Of a DNA stretch of 64,000 bases, positions 54,758 to 64,000 are shown one piece after another (positions within the stretch are counted from its first letter, which is position 1; each line of letters begins with the position of its first letter). Source of the stretch: Forficula auricularia. Lineage: Eukaryota; Arthropoda; Insecta; Dermaptera; Forficulidae. The stretch covers positions 68,671 through 132,670 of the forward strand of contig JALMQS010000105.1 in assembly GCA_024734495.1 (NCBI GenBank). Direction: 5' to 3'. Made by a program: the position numbers and the translations under genes. The notes beneath the pieces were generated by a model that saw only the letters and a list, made by a program, of their open reading frames with translations, made no database searches and had not been told where the DNA came from.

Positions 54758-56251
54758 GTATGTCACCAGTCCGCTACTTACCATAACGCTACGTAAACAT
54801 AAATGCTACACTGAACTATATTTACTTACAAATTGATTCATTAAGCAACCAATATATTTATACCAATATATTTATACCTCTCTCTTAATCAACTTTCCTT
54901 CTCTTCGGTAATGCAAGGGTCTTTCGAGATCCATAGGGGCTACATCTTTACTGGTGCACCTCTTCTTGCATTCGATTGCATTAAAAAAAATAATCATAAA
55001 TAGAAATCATTGAAATTGTCCTCTGCTTGATGCAAATAACCATATACAATTATACATATATATATTTTTACCAGCCTCTTGTTGGCTTGCACCGCTCGGA
55101 CCGTCGCTCAACATCACTCCGCGAACAGAGTCCAGAGAACCCGTTCTTACTAAAAATGGGTTTTTACTGCAACAAATAGGTATATATGAATAGGTTTATT
55201 TGCATCAAGGAGAGGACATCCTCATTAATTTCTCTTTATATGTTTATTTGTTTAATGTCTCAGGTTGGCCGATGAGAGAGTTTTATTATATTACTTATGA
55301 GTTATGATGGTAGGGGGAACTTAACATTTCTCTCTCTTCCGATAAATATTACTTAAACCCCTACCATGAAAAAATTGAGTTTTATCTCGATATTTTCAAC
55401 GATTTTCAACGATATAACTGATACTGCTTCTACCGACACACTCCTCTGATTTACCACAACTAAATCTTTCATTCTTTTTCTGGTACTTTTAATTATTATT
55501 ATTAAAAATTATAAAAAAAAGAAGTTCCTATAATAATATTTTTTTCCTTCATGGCCTCGAAATGATTTCCATTTTAGCTAGTCTACCATAGAATTCAACA
55601 ATAAGCTAAGGACTAATAAATTATCAACGGTCAAAATAAAATAAATATCACAGGTGCAGGGCGTTCTGGCACTGCTTTTTGACTACATAATATACCTATA
55701 TTCTATATTACGCTAAATCCTGCTGATGATGAACAGTTGTAGAATATTGTTACTGCCACTGAGAGAGGAGAAGAGGAGAATGACATTTTGTGCATCCTTC
55801 ATTGACCTTTTCAAAACCCTGAAGAGGAGGGAAGAATCCTCCGAAACGTCGGCTTTGAAAAAAAAATAAATAAAGAGAGGAAAAAGATTTATCTAATTAA
55901 AATGACATCTTATTATATATATTTTCTTTCTTTGAATCTGGCTGCCTCATCCAAATCCTTCAATTATGATAGGTATTTGTGGAAAAAATGGTCTAATATA
56001 AATATTCTATTTGAATGTTTAATTTTACCACATTCATTTGAGTAATATAGATTGTTAAAAATAAATATAAAATTTTCAATCTAATCTATCTATCGTTGTA
56101 GAATTGTAATTTAATTCAAAAATATTTACCATTTTTAACCAGCTTCATTCAGTAACGAGTAGCTATTAATTTATATCACATTTTTAAAGAATATTAGATC
56201 AAATAATTTTAAGAAAAATCGAACTTTTTGTAATTATGGCCTCTTTTGTAG
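54758..56251 (+). other. intron between zinc-finger exons
   Basis: GTATGT...TTTTGTAG, 1494 bp, phase 2, splitting the ZF2 His-containing helix at a position that rejoins as DHRYIH. It contains two opposed dispersed motifs (55010-55060, 55195-55245) and a hammerhead-like sequence (55819-55853). Confidence 0.9.
55815..55860 (+). ncRNA. hammerhead-like relic, Penelope type, in intron
   Basis: CTGAAGA (55819-55825), perfect five-pair helix II GGAGG/CCTCC (55826-55830/55838-55842), GAAAC (55843-55847), loop GTCG, then GC where GT is expected (55852-55853). The last change would weaken helix III. It is sense-oriented relative to the gene. Confidence 0.5.
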
Positions 56252-56681
56252 ATACATCCACCCGAAGAAAAACTCGTTCAAATGTGGCGAATGTGGGAAA
56301 GGGTTCTGTCAGTCCCGTACTTTGTGCCGTCCACAAAATCCTGCACATGGACGAATCGCCCCACAAATGTCCCGTCTGCGCCCGGAGTTTCAACCAACGC
56401 TCGAATTTGAAAACCCATTTGCTCACACACACGGACCATAAGCCATACCGCTGTACAGGGTGCCCGAAATTATTCCGCCGCAACTGCGACCTTCGCCGTC
56501 ATGAAATGACGCATACTGCTGAGTACCTTGTGGTCAGGCACAACCTTCTGCAGATCCACAAATCTTGCCTGCCCCAATTATGCCGACGGTACCCCCGCCA
56601 CCTCTGGACCTTCGTATCGCCCAAAAAGCACCCACGAAGAAACCATGCGGCTTCACTATTGCCGAGATCATGGGACTCTGA
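56252..56681 (+). CDS. odd-skipped family zinc-finger gene, last exon (ZF2 end to ZF5, eh1-like tail)
   Basis: Joined in phase to the previous exon it continues [20 protein letters not shown] (ZF3). An extra base in 56321-56325 shifts the frame, after which it reads [20 protein letters not shown] (ZF4) and [20 protein letters not shown] then DLRRHEMTH (ZF5). A second shift near 56525 leads to [20 protein letters not shown] and the C-terminus [14 protein letters not shown], then TGA at 56679-56681. Five fingers fit bowl/sob rather than the four-finger odd. FTIAEIM is an eh1-like motif; in Drosophila Odd such a motif recruits Groucho. Conserved residues on each side of every shift suggest consensus errors, not a pseudogene. 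Confidence 0.93.
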
Positions 56682-58888
56682 GCAGAGCTTGGCCAAAGCA
56701 AATTAATCAAAAAGTAATCTCAGGAGGTCCAGGTCTGGATCCACACTTCTTGTAAACCCTTTTCTCTCATAACGATGTAATCCGAAACCCCTTGGACTTA
56801 GAAATTTCATTTAAGTCACCCAAAGTTTGACCTGAGTGTCCAGCGTCTAATTCCATCCAATAGGATCATTTCTTAGGTCAAAGTATTCGAGTCAAGATAT
56901 TATACTTATTGTTATAGAATTTTTTTCGTCTTATAATATCATAGTTTTATCATTGGTTTAAGGTAAAGTTTATTTAGCATTCACAACTGATTTTCAACTT
57001 TTAGGCGCTCGCGTAGTTGTTTTTACCATGCACATACATGAAAGATCTACGCATGCGCCTGGCAGTTTCAAACCAGTTACGATTGCTGGAAAAAAATCTA
57101 ATATATATTGAGAATTCATAAAAGCTCAGCCAGGAGTGACATTGTGTGATATCAAGAAAATTTTCTTTATTGAATTACAATACAAGAAGAAATATTCTTC
57201 AATATTTTTGAATGTATAGATATTTCTAAAAAAATTCAAAAAAATCTACATATATATTTATAATATATATGTAATATGTATCTATGTATATATACACTTA
57301 TATTAATATAGACTTCATGATTAAACCACTTAGCATATAAAATCCTTCCATTTTGAAATATAATTAATAATTATATGAGAATTTATTTATTTAAGAACAA
57401 TTTTATCAAAGATCTTAGTAGATTATTTTGTATATGTCTCGTACTTACATTTCTTTGATTTACATTTTATTCTTGGCAGTTTTTCAATTCTATAGTCCGA
57501 TTGAATATGTGCTTATATAAAATGAATCAACCTTTATGCATTATTAATAAATATATTTTTTCTTTTCTCTCACTTCTTTTTTCGCCTTCATATAAGTTGA
57601 ACCTCATATGTGCCTTGTTCACTTTATCTATCAACTCTTCATACTACCTTTCCCATTAATATCACTCAAACCATCCTTATTCTATCTATACTTCCAATCT
57701 CAACTTCAACTATATCTTCTAGTTAAGTGATATTTGAACCATATTATTTATTTTTTGGCAATTCAACAATTGACTAGTCCTTCGAACAACTTACAGGCGC
57801 TTTACCTCTCTACATTCATTTACATAAGTACAATTATTCAATCATTTTCTAAACCGCCAACTGCACAAAATAAATTCTTTAACTGCCTCGCCACAGATAT
57901 ATTATATGTCAGCAGGATTCGGCTCCTGAGGTGGCGAAACCTTCTGACATATTATATATACATAATAATCTACTAAGATCTTTGATAAAATTGTCCTTAA
58001 ATAAATAAATTCTCATATAATTAAAATACAGGTATGAAACTTGGAAGTTGTCCTTTTGAAAAAATATTTCTATCCATTTTTTCAAAGAGATAAGACACTC
58101 AAATTTTCATATTAAATATATAATTAATAACTTAAGTTTTTTCAACTCACATATCATTTTATTTGTTCCCTATAATATCAAGTTAATTTGGAAAAATATT
58201 GATAGCAACATTTCGTCTAATTATTGTGACTTTATAAGCTTTAAAATACACTTTTCCATTTATTTGTTTAAAATTTTAATAAAATAATTATGATTGGCTA
58301 TGCTAATAAATTGTTTGTCTATAAATACTTAAAAGTATTCGTTTTCGTGTTTTTCTTTGTCTACTTTTGAGAAAAATCATTGTATTAATAGATGGGATTA
58401 CAAAGAGATACATATATTTTGAGAGCTTGAAAATGACCTAAACGAAGACGTTGCTATCTATAATTTATGTTTCAATTTAATGTGACACTATAAATATCTC
58501 AATATCTCATATAAATTAAAGAAGATGGGCATAAGAATTACAAAAGGCTTTTTATATAGACCTTCTTGGTGAGAACTATTATTTTAAAATTTTCTCATAT
58601 TTGATCAGATTTCATGGGAAGAGATAAATTCCATTAAATATAAATATAATACATATAGTGCTTCGGGCTCTGTTTTCAGACTATAAATTGTTAATCCATG
58701 TAGACTATTCCTTCTATTCACGCTAATTATACCTATTTCACCGTTATTTATACTTGAAAGAAACCGCATAAAAAGAATTAAGCAAAAAGACAGATTACTA
58801 AAGAAACGATAAAAGTTACAAAAAAGACTTATTTCACATCATAAACATCAAAATCATTATAAATTTAATTATTTGTCAATGTCTCAGC
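56682..58888. other. 3' flank of the zinc-finger gene; no further gene seen
   Basis: The first few hundred bases may be 3'UTR. A roughly 40-bp pair of near-copies in opposite orientation flanks 57360-58020 (TAATTATATGAGAATTTATT at 57367 and its reverse complement at 58002), with TGATAAAATTGTCCTTA-type blocks also mirrored: a possible 650-bp TIR element. A frame at 57734-57976 lies inside it and has no known motif. Otherwise AT-rich. Confidence 0.45.
57362..58024. repeat. possible TIR element, ~70-bp inverted ends
   Basis: The left end TTAATAATTATATGAGAATT then TATTTATTTAAGAACAATTT and TATCAAAGATCTTAGTAGAT is mirrored at the right by ATCTACTAAGATCTTTGATA and TTGTCCTTAAATAAATAAAT. The interior (57430-57950) is unrelated and less AT-rich, with short frames. 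Confidence 0.7.
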
Positions 58889-59185
58889 CAGTGGCGTAGC
58901 GAGGGGGGCAAGGGGTTATCATCCCCCGAGCGCTACTCACAAAGGGCGCCAAATGGTCCGCAAAACAAAAAATTGCTGGATAATTTTTATTTTTATTATA
59001 ATTGATTTCTGGAAAATATATTTTAAATTTAATGCAATATAATAGTTTAATATAATAAATGTTAATTCGTAAATAAAAAGGAAAAAAAGGAACACTAATA
59101 GTCTAAATCAAACTGTAATAATATATTCATAATAGAAATGGCACGTCTTTTCTACCGGCAGGGCTGACTCGACCTGTGTCTAGAT

Positions 59186-61290
59186 CAGTGGTTCCCAACC
59201 TTAAGTGGCCCATCGCCCCTTTCTGGATGTTGACTAACACCTATCGCCCCCTTTTCATTTTCAGAGTATGCCTAATTTTATTTTGAAGTAAAGTGTAAAT
59301 AATAAAGCAGTTTTATTATTTTAAACAATTTTATTACCGTATATAAAAACAACCAAAGCAGTTTTATCCAGTCACTCTTAAATAAAATAGAAAAAAAATT
59401 AAAATGTACTTTTCTTACAGATTGTTTTTAAGAACAAAGAAGTGAAATAATTAACTAAGATCATTGACGGACATTTAAAAAACAAGAGTACATGTTTTCA
59501 TTTTTAAATTGGAATCTGGAAAAATTAAGAAAGTTGACAATTAGCCCAGTAAATAGAGGATCCAAAAAGTGGTTCAGCGGGAAAATATTTTTTTTAGGAT
59601 CGTTTGGTATGGTGTGGGTATGCGAAATCTCAGTTTGCGACCTCGAAAGTGTGGGGGACAGCTTTTGGTGGCCGATAAACCACGAAATTTTTGGACTTTT
59701 TCCAGTTTCTCGCTTTTAACTCGAAAACGGTCCATATTTTGTAAATAATCGTACTATAGTAAATTAAAGAGGATAAATTTTGGAGCCGAGTAAAAAAAAT
59801 ATGCGAAATTGGTCCATTTTTTATAGGGATTCAAAAAACTGCCCTCCGGATCACTTTTGAATACCTATCCCAAAAACTCAGATTTTTTCGATTTTTTTCC
59901 CATTTTGACCATGAAGGAGCACGTTTTCGACAAAGACCACTCTAAATACTTTTAAATTAGATTAACTTTTCTACAATTGAAACAATGTTTCATCTTAATT
60001 GGATAATGGTAACCCATGCCGCAATGAGGTTGATGTTTGTTTTGAAAAACTGCAATTTTTTGCAAAAAATCGCAGTTTTTCTTCATAAAATGAAAACCAC
60101 TCATCCTAGAAATTTGATTTCTGTCTCATTCTCTAGAAAATTTTGATGACTTTGAACGTTTACTTTGACCACTTTTTAGATTTTTCTTAGATTTATAGAT
60201 ATCCAGTATTTTCCATTACGCTTTTCAGGATTCGGATCATATCCTGTCCGGAAAATGTAGGATATCTATAAATCTAAGAGTTTTATAAAAAAAAGTGGTC
60301 CAAGTTACCGTTCAAGTAAATAAAATTTCCTAAAAATGAGAGAGAAATCAAGTTTCTAAGATGAGTGGTTTTCATTTTACGAAGGAAAAACTGAAATTTT
60401 TTGAAACAATGGATAATTTCCTGGCATGGAAAATGCTGGATATCTATAAATCTAACTTTTAACAAAAAAGTGGTCCAAGTAAACGTTCAAGTGACAAAAT
60501 TTCCTAGACAATGAGATAGGAATCAAGTTTCTAGGATGAGTGGTTTTCATTTTATGAAGGAAAAACTACAATTTTTTGCAAAAAATTGCATTTTTTTAAA
60601 AACTTCAACCTCATTGCGGCACGGGCTACCATTATCCAAATAAGATGAAACTTTGTTTCAATTGCAGCAAATTTAATCTAGTTTAAACATGTATAGAGTG
60701 GTATCTATTAAAAATGTGCTCCTTCATGGTCAAAATGGGAAAAAGTGATAGTTTTTGGGATATTCAAAAATGACCCCAGGTCTGTTTTTTGGATCCCCAT
60801 TAAAAATCGAACTACTGGACCAATTTTGGATATTTTTTTAATCGACGCGAAATTTTGGTCTCTTTAATTTTCTATAGGACGGTTATTTGCAAAATATGAA
60901 CTGTTTTCGAGTTATAAACAGGAATAAACTGGAAAAAGTTCGAAAATTTCGAAGTTTTTCGGCCACCAAAAGTTGTCCCCCATATTTTCGAGGTCGGAAA
61001 CTTAGATTTCGCATACCCACACCATACCTAAAAATAATCTTTTCCCGCAATTAATGTAAGCTGAAACCCTTCTATTTACTGGGCTAAGTTAAAGTTTGAA
61101 AAAATAAATGAAAGTTTGAAAACTTTATTATTGTTTTATTTTACCCGGCAACTTCTACTGAACAGTACTATTGTAATTCCCCCTCCCCTTAGAATACTCA
61201 TCGCCCCCCAATCGCCCCCACATATTTATCGCCCCCGATAACCCAAATCGCCCACTTGGGGGGCGATCGCCCCCAGGTTGGGAACCACTG
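59186..61290. mobile_element. inner hAT-type element with perfect 8-bp TSD
   Basis: It begins CAGTGGTTCCCAACCTTAAG and ends GCCCCCAGGTTGGGAACCACTG, with GTCTAGAT on both sides (59178-59185, 61291-61298). CATCGCCCC-type blocks occur near both ends. It is itself interrupted by a family C element. Confidence 0.92.
59531..61093. mobile_element. family C long-TIR element, innermost of the nest
   Basis: The left arm starts AAAGTTGACAATTAGCCCAG then TAAATAGAGG and includes GGTATGGTGTGGGTATGCGA. The right arm mirrors it to CTTCTATTTACTGGGCTAAG. Arms exceed 600 bp around a centre near 60300, and further internal duplications occur (TAGATATCCAG blocks at about 60190, 60260 and 60440). Long mirrored frames such as 59492-59719 are not genes. 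A gap-truncated relative is at 13592-14371. Confidence 0.82.
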
Positions 61291-61512
61291 GTCTAGATAC
61301 ATTTTAAAATCTAGTCTTGTTTTCTCAACTACATTTTTTGTCTCGAATTTAAAGCCTAGCTTGAGCCTATGACTTTATTTATTTTAATTTATTTTTTTAT
61401 TAATTTGCAAGTATATTTTACATATAATATTATATGGTTTTCGAATGGGGGGGGGGGGGGCGCTAAAAAGGTATTTTGCCCCGGGCGCGAGTTAAGCTCG
61501 CTACGCCACTGG

Positions 61513-64000
61513 GCTCAGCTGTAATCTATAGTCTTCAAACTTCTAATCTAATATCACAGAGATTTTCGTCAGTTTGACCTGAGATGGAAATGTTATAAGC
61601 AATTTTTGTTCAACTGTCAAAAGGACTGCCACTCCTCGGAAATCAATCGCAAGCACCAAAAATGTATCATTACTATTCACCCGGATAGCTTTTTGGCACT
61701 GTTGTTCGATTTCCAACGAGAAATTAGCTCTTGTGACAAACCAAATGATCTATAACATCTCAGATTAAGCAGAGAATAATTTCTTTGATTCCATTTAAAC
61801 TCTGCTCCCTTTTGGCGAAAACAACTTTCTAGTTTTATCAATTTTCTATTTTTAGTTGGAAAACAGTCACTGACTTCATCTCAATTACTTCCTATCTAAA
61901 AGTATAGTAATTCGATTCACTATTTATACTTATATTCTACGATGATCTTTTTCGCAAGTTCATTACTCATAAGTTGTGTAACCTCTTATCACCAATAATT
62001 AAAGAGAAAAAAGGAAACGAGTACGCATTAATTGAAATCACGTTTTTTAAAAAATAATATTTTACACATAAAAAAATATCGCATAAATCGAGGGATGACT
62101 GTAGTGAGAATACATAAATCCAGATAAAATAAATTTAATTTTGAACAAGCTTTTTATGAAAACCATCTTGTTTTAAATAATCTCTGTCAATCTTTAAACA
62201 TAATTCTAGAAAAATTAAATTAATATTTTATTTATTCATGATTGATATAAAATGAAAATTTTTCACATTTTCTAATCACATCAAAGTTGCAATATAACAA
62301 TCAATGTAATGGTTAATTAGCAAAAAATTAAAATTCATGCAATATTTCTTCCTCAAAACGATACTGTACTTCATGAAAATAAAAGTACATTTCTTTAAAT
62401 ATTCGACAAATTTACCAAAAATCAACATTAATAAATTTATTTCAGAAGCAACCTTAGGCTCTATAAAATGTATTTTTTACAACCTGTGCCAGAAAATCTT
62501 AATCTGGCATCTTTTTGAATTAAATCTAATTTTAGCTAATATGCTTTTAATGAGACAACGATGAGCAACTGATAAGGACAGACATATGCTTTACTCTCTG
62601 AGTTTTAGAATAAATCAGAGTTCTTTCACTTCAATTTTCAAAAATAGCTCAGTGTAAGACATAAAATTTATGTTATTATTTTAAATCAAAGATAATTTAA
62701 TAAGTGGTTACACAAAACCCAAAACAAATAGATATTGAATTCCCTGTTCTATTCTGTGGAAGAAAGTAGCCAAGCTAGTTTTCAGCAAACAATATAATTA
62801 TCAATTATTAACACAAATCGAATAATTGTTTAATATCCTTTGAATTCATTTGCCCTTTTCTTTTTAATACATTTATAATTTTTCCACAATTTTTGTGTTC
62901 ATCTTGAATTTAGTAACTTGTTTTGTTCTTTTGTATGTTAATTTAATAAATTTTTCATGTAAATAAAACACATCTATTATTATTGTTTTATTCTAATCTA
63001 TATAATATAAGGAACCAACTAAGTACCTACAAGTATTATTAATTAAAAAATATAAAATAAATAAAAATAAAATAATTCCTTAGTAAAATTAAAGTCCCTT
63101 TTTTGTTTATAGTTTCTTGGTTTAGTCTTATGCATGGTCGTAGCCAGGATGTTAACCCTCTTCCCGAAATGTTGAGGTAAACATCGAAACTTTACAGGAT
63201 ATAAATTAAATCTTTCACTAGAAATTTAATAAAAATAATAGTCTGATAAAAAAGCAATCTGGGCTTCTGGACATCAGGGAAGACATGTCTTCACTCCTAG
63301 GAGTATATCCATACTCCCCTAACCCTTGGTGGGTAGCTAACCCCCCCCCCAAAAAAAAAATCAACTAACCCCCGTAATGTTTTTCTGGCTACGGCCTTAC
63401 TCCTATGTACTCCCTATATAACACCTAACAGAAGAAATTTTAGACATTTTTTTATGGCATGATTCATACTGTTTTAATTTCATTTGAAAAAAACCCCATT
63501 TTATTTAAATCAAAAATAGATAATTCTTTGTTTATTCAATAAAGCTAATGATTTTTTTAATCTCATTTTTAATTTATTTAAAAATCTTATCTCAATTTTT
63601 TCCAAATTTAATTAAAAAATTTTCATTCATGTTTCTGAATAGTAGTTTACTATCATTTGTGACTTCATGCACCACTACATATTTTTCACAATTAACACTG
63701 TTAAATATTGTCATAATCTCCATCCTTCTCCTTTCAATGATAGATTAAGATATACCTACAATAAAACATTTATTAAATGAGAGGGATAGAAAAATAAAAA
63801 GTTTTAACAGTATAAATTGTGAAAATAATTATGTAAAAAGCCGGAAGTCAATCAAACTAGGACTCGAAACATGATTGATTGCTTGATTGAGTTTGCTTCT
63901 ATCGAAAATATAGTACCTACATTCTTTTCTTAATTTAAATTGTAATTATGACTCTCATAATAGAAAACACATCTTAAATAATTTTCATGATCTTTTTTGA
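61513..64000. other. AT-rich sequence to window end, no gene recognised
   Basis: A short pogo-like terminus (AAATCGAGGGATGACTGTAG, about 62085-62104) is the only TE end noted, besides a C-run near 63341-63350 and a decayed hammerhead-like block at 63840-63880 (GGACTCGAAACATGATTGAT). Positions 61560-61920 are somewhat less repetitive. Frames at 62337-62564 and 63548-63748 are hydrophobic/AT-driven with no recognised motif. Confidence 0.45.

Larger units (their letters stand above)
58889..61511. mobile_element. outer hAT-type MITE (CAGTGGCGTAGCG ends)
   Basis: It begins CAGTGGCGTAGCGAGGGGGG and ends GAGTTAAGCTCGCTACGCCACTG. Flanks GTCTCAGC (58881-58888) and GGCTCAGC (61512-61519) agree at seven of eight bases. 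Its own sequence is only about 500 bp; the rest is a second hAT inserted at 59186. Confidence 0.87.

Noticed and set aside
63548..63748. Hydrophobic 66-codon frame, possible membrane protein
   Set aside because: Phe/Ile/Leu richness is expected from AT-rich DNA; no domain, splice or neighbour support.

Overview
The window is eukaryotic, very AT-rich and dense in transposable elements (TEs). It is almost certainly from an arthropod, most likely an insect. The evidence is an odd-skipped family C2H2 zinc-finger gene, spliceosomal introns, and remnants of hAT, PIF/Harbinger, Tc1/pogo, non-LTR, SINE and LTR elements. There is no bacterial gene organisation. The consensus looks like a noisy long-read assembly: two N gaps (14372-14471, 32098-32845), an 89-G homopolymer (35414-35502) at the centre of a multi-kilobase inverted repeat, and several one-base indels inside conserved coding sequence.

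The one clear host gene is an odd-skipped family transcriptional repressor (bowl/sob-like, five zinc fingers) on the + strand. Two exons are certain: 54298-54757 and 56252-56681. The second ends in an eh1-like Groucho-binding motif. I infer a first coding exon at 15046-15064, in a GC-rich segment that ends in a strong splice donor of compatible phase. If that is right, 15065-54297 is one intron of about 39 kb, and most TEs in this window lie inside it.

Layout. 1-5.3 kb: hAT relics, including one with a perfect 8-bp target-site duplication (TSD), and two hammerhead-ribozyme-like sequences. 5.4-7.9 kb: a PIF/Harbinger element with an apparently intact four-exon transposase and a divergent Myb/SANT-like partner gene. 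8.7-14.4 kb: unclassified long-terminal-inverted-repeat families, one with an internal 119-bp tandem array. 14.5-15.7 kb: hairpin, GC-rich first exon, minisatellite. 16.2-19.4 kb: nested TIR, hAT and Tc1 elements. 20-30 kb: further inverted-repeat families and a Harbinger-type MITE. 30.5-38.5 kb: internally deleted LTR element, then a probable fold-back assembly artefact, then a tRNA-derived SINE. 39-48.4 kb: two non-LTR retrotransposon fragments, a palindromic element, and hAT elements. 49-52.2 kb: two pogo/Tc1-type MITEs with TA TSDs and an RTE-type LINE 3' fragment. 54.3-56.7 kb: the zinc-finger exons. 58.9-61.5 kb: an element inside a hAT inside another hAT, both hATs with recognisable 8-bp TSDs. 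61.5-64 kb: AT-rich sequence with no gene seen.

Family labels used below: family A has termini containing GCGAAGCATGGG; family B has termini containing ACTTTACCATACA; family C has long TIRs containing CATACCCACACCAT; family D has termini containing ACCGACTTCAAAA. Identifications were made by reading translations and repeats by eye; no database search was run.
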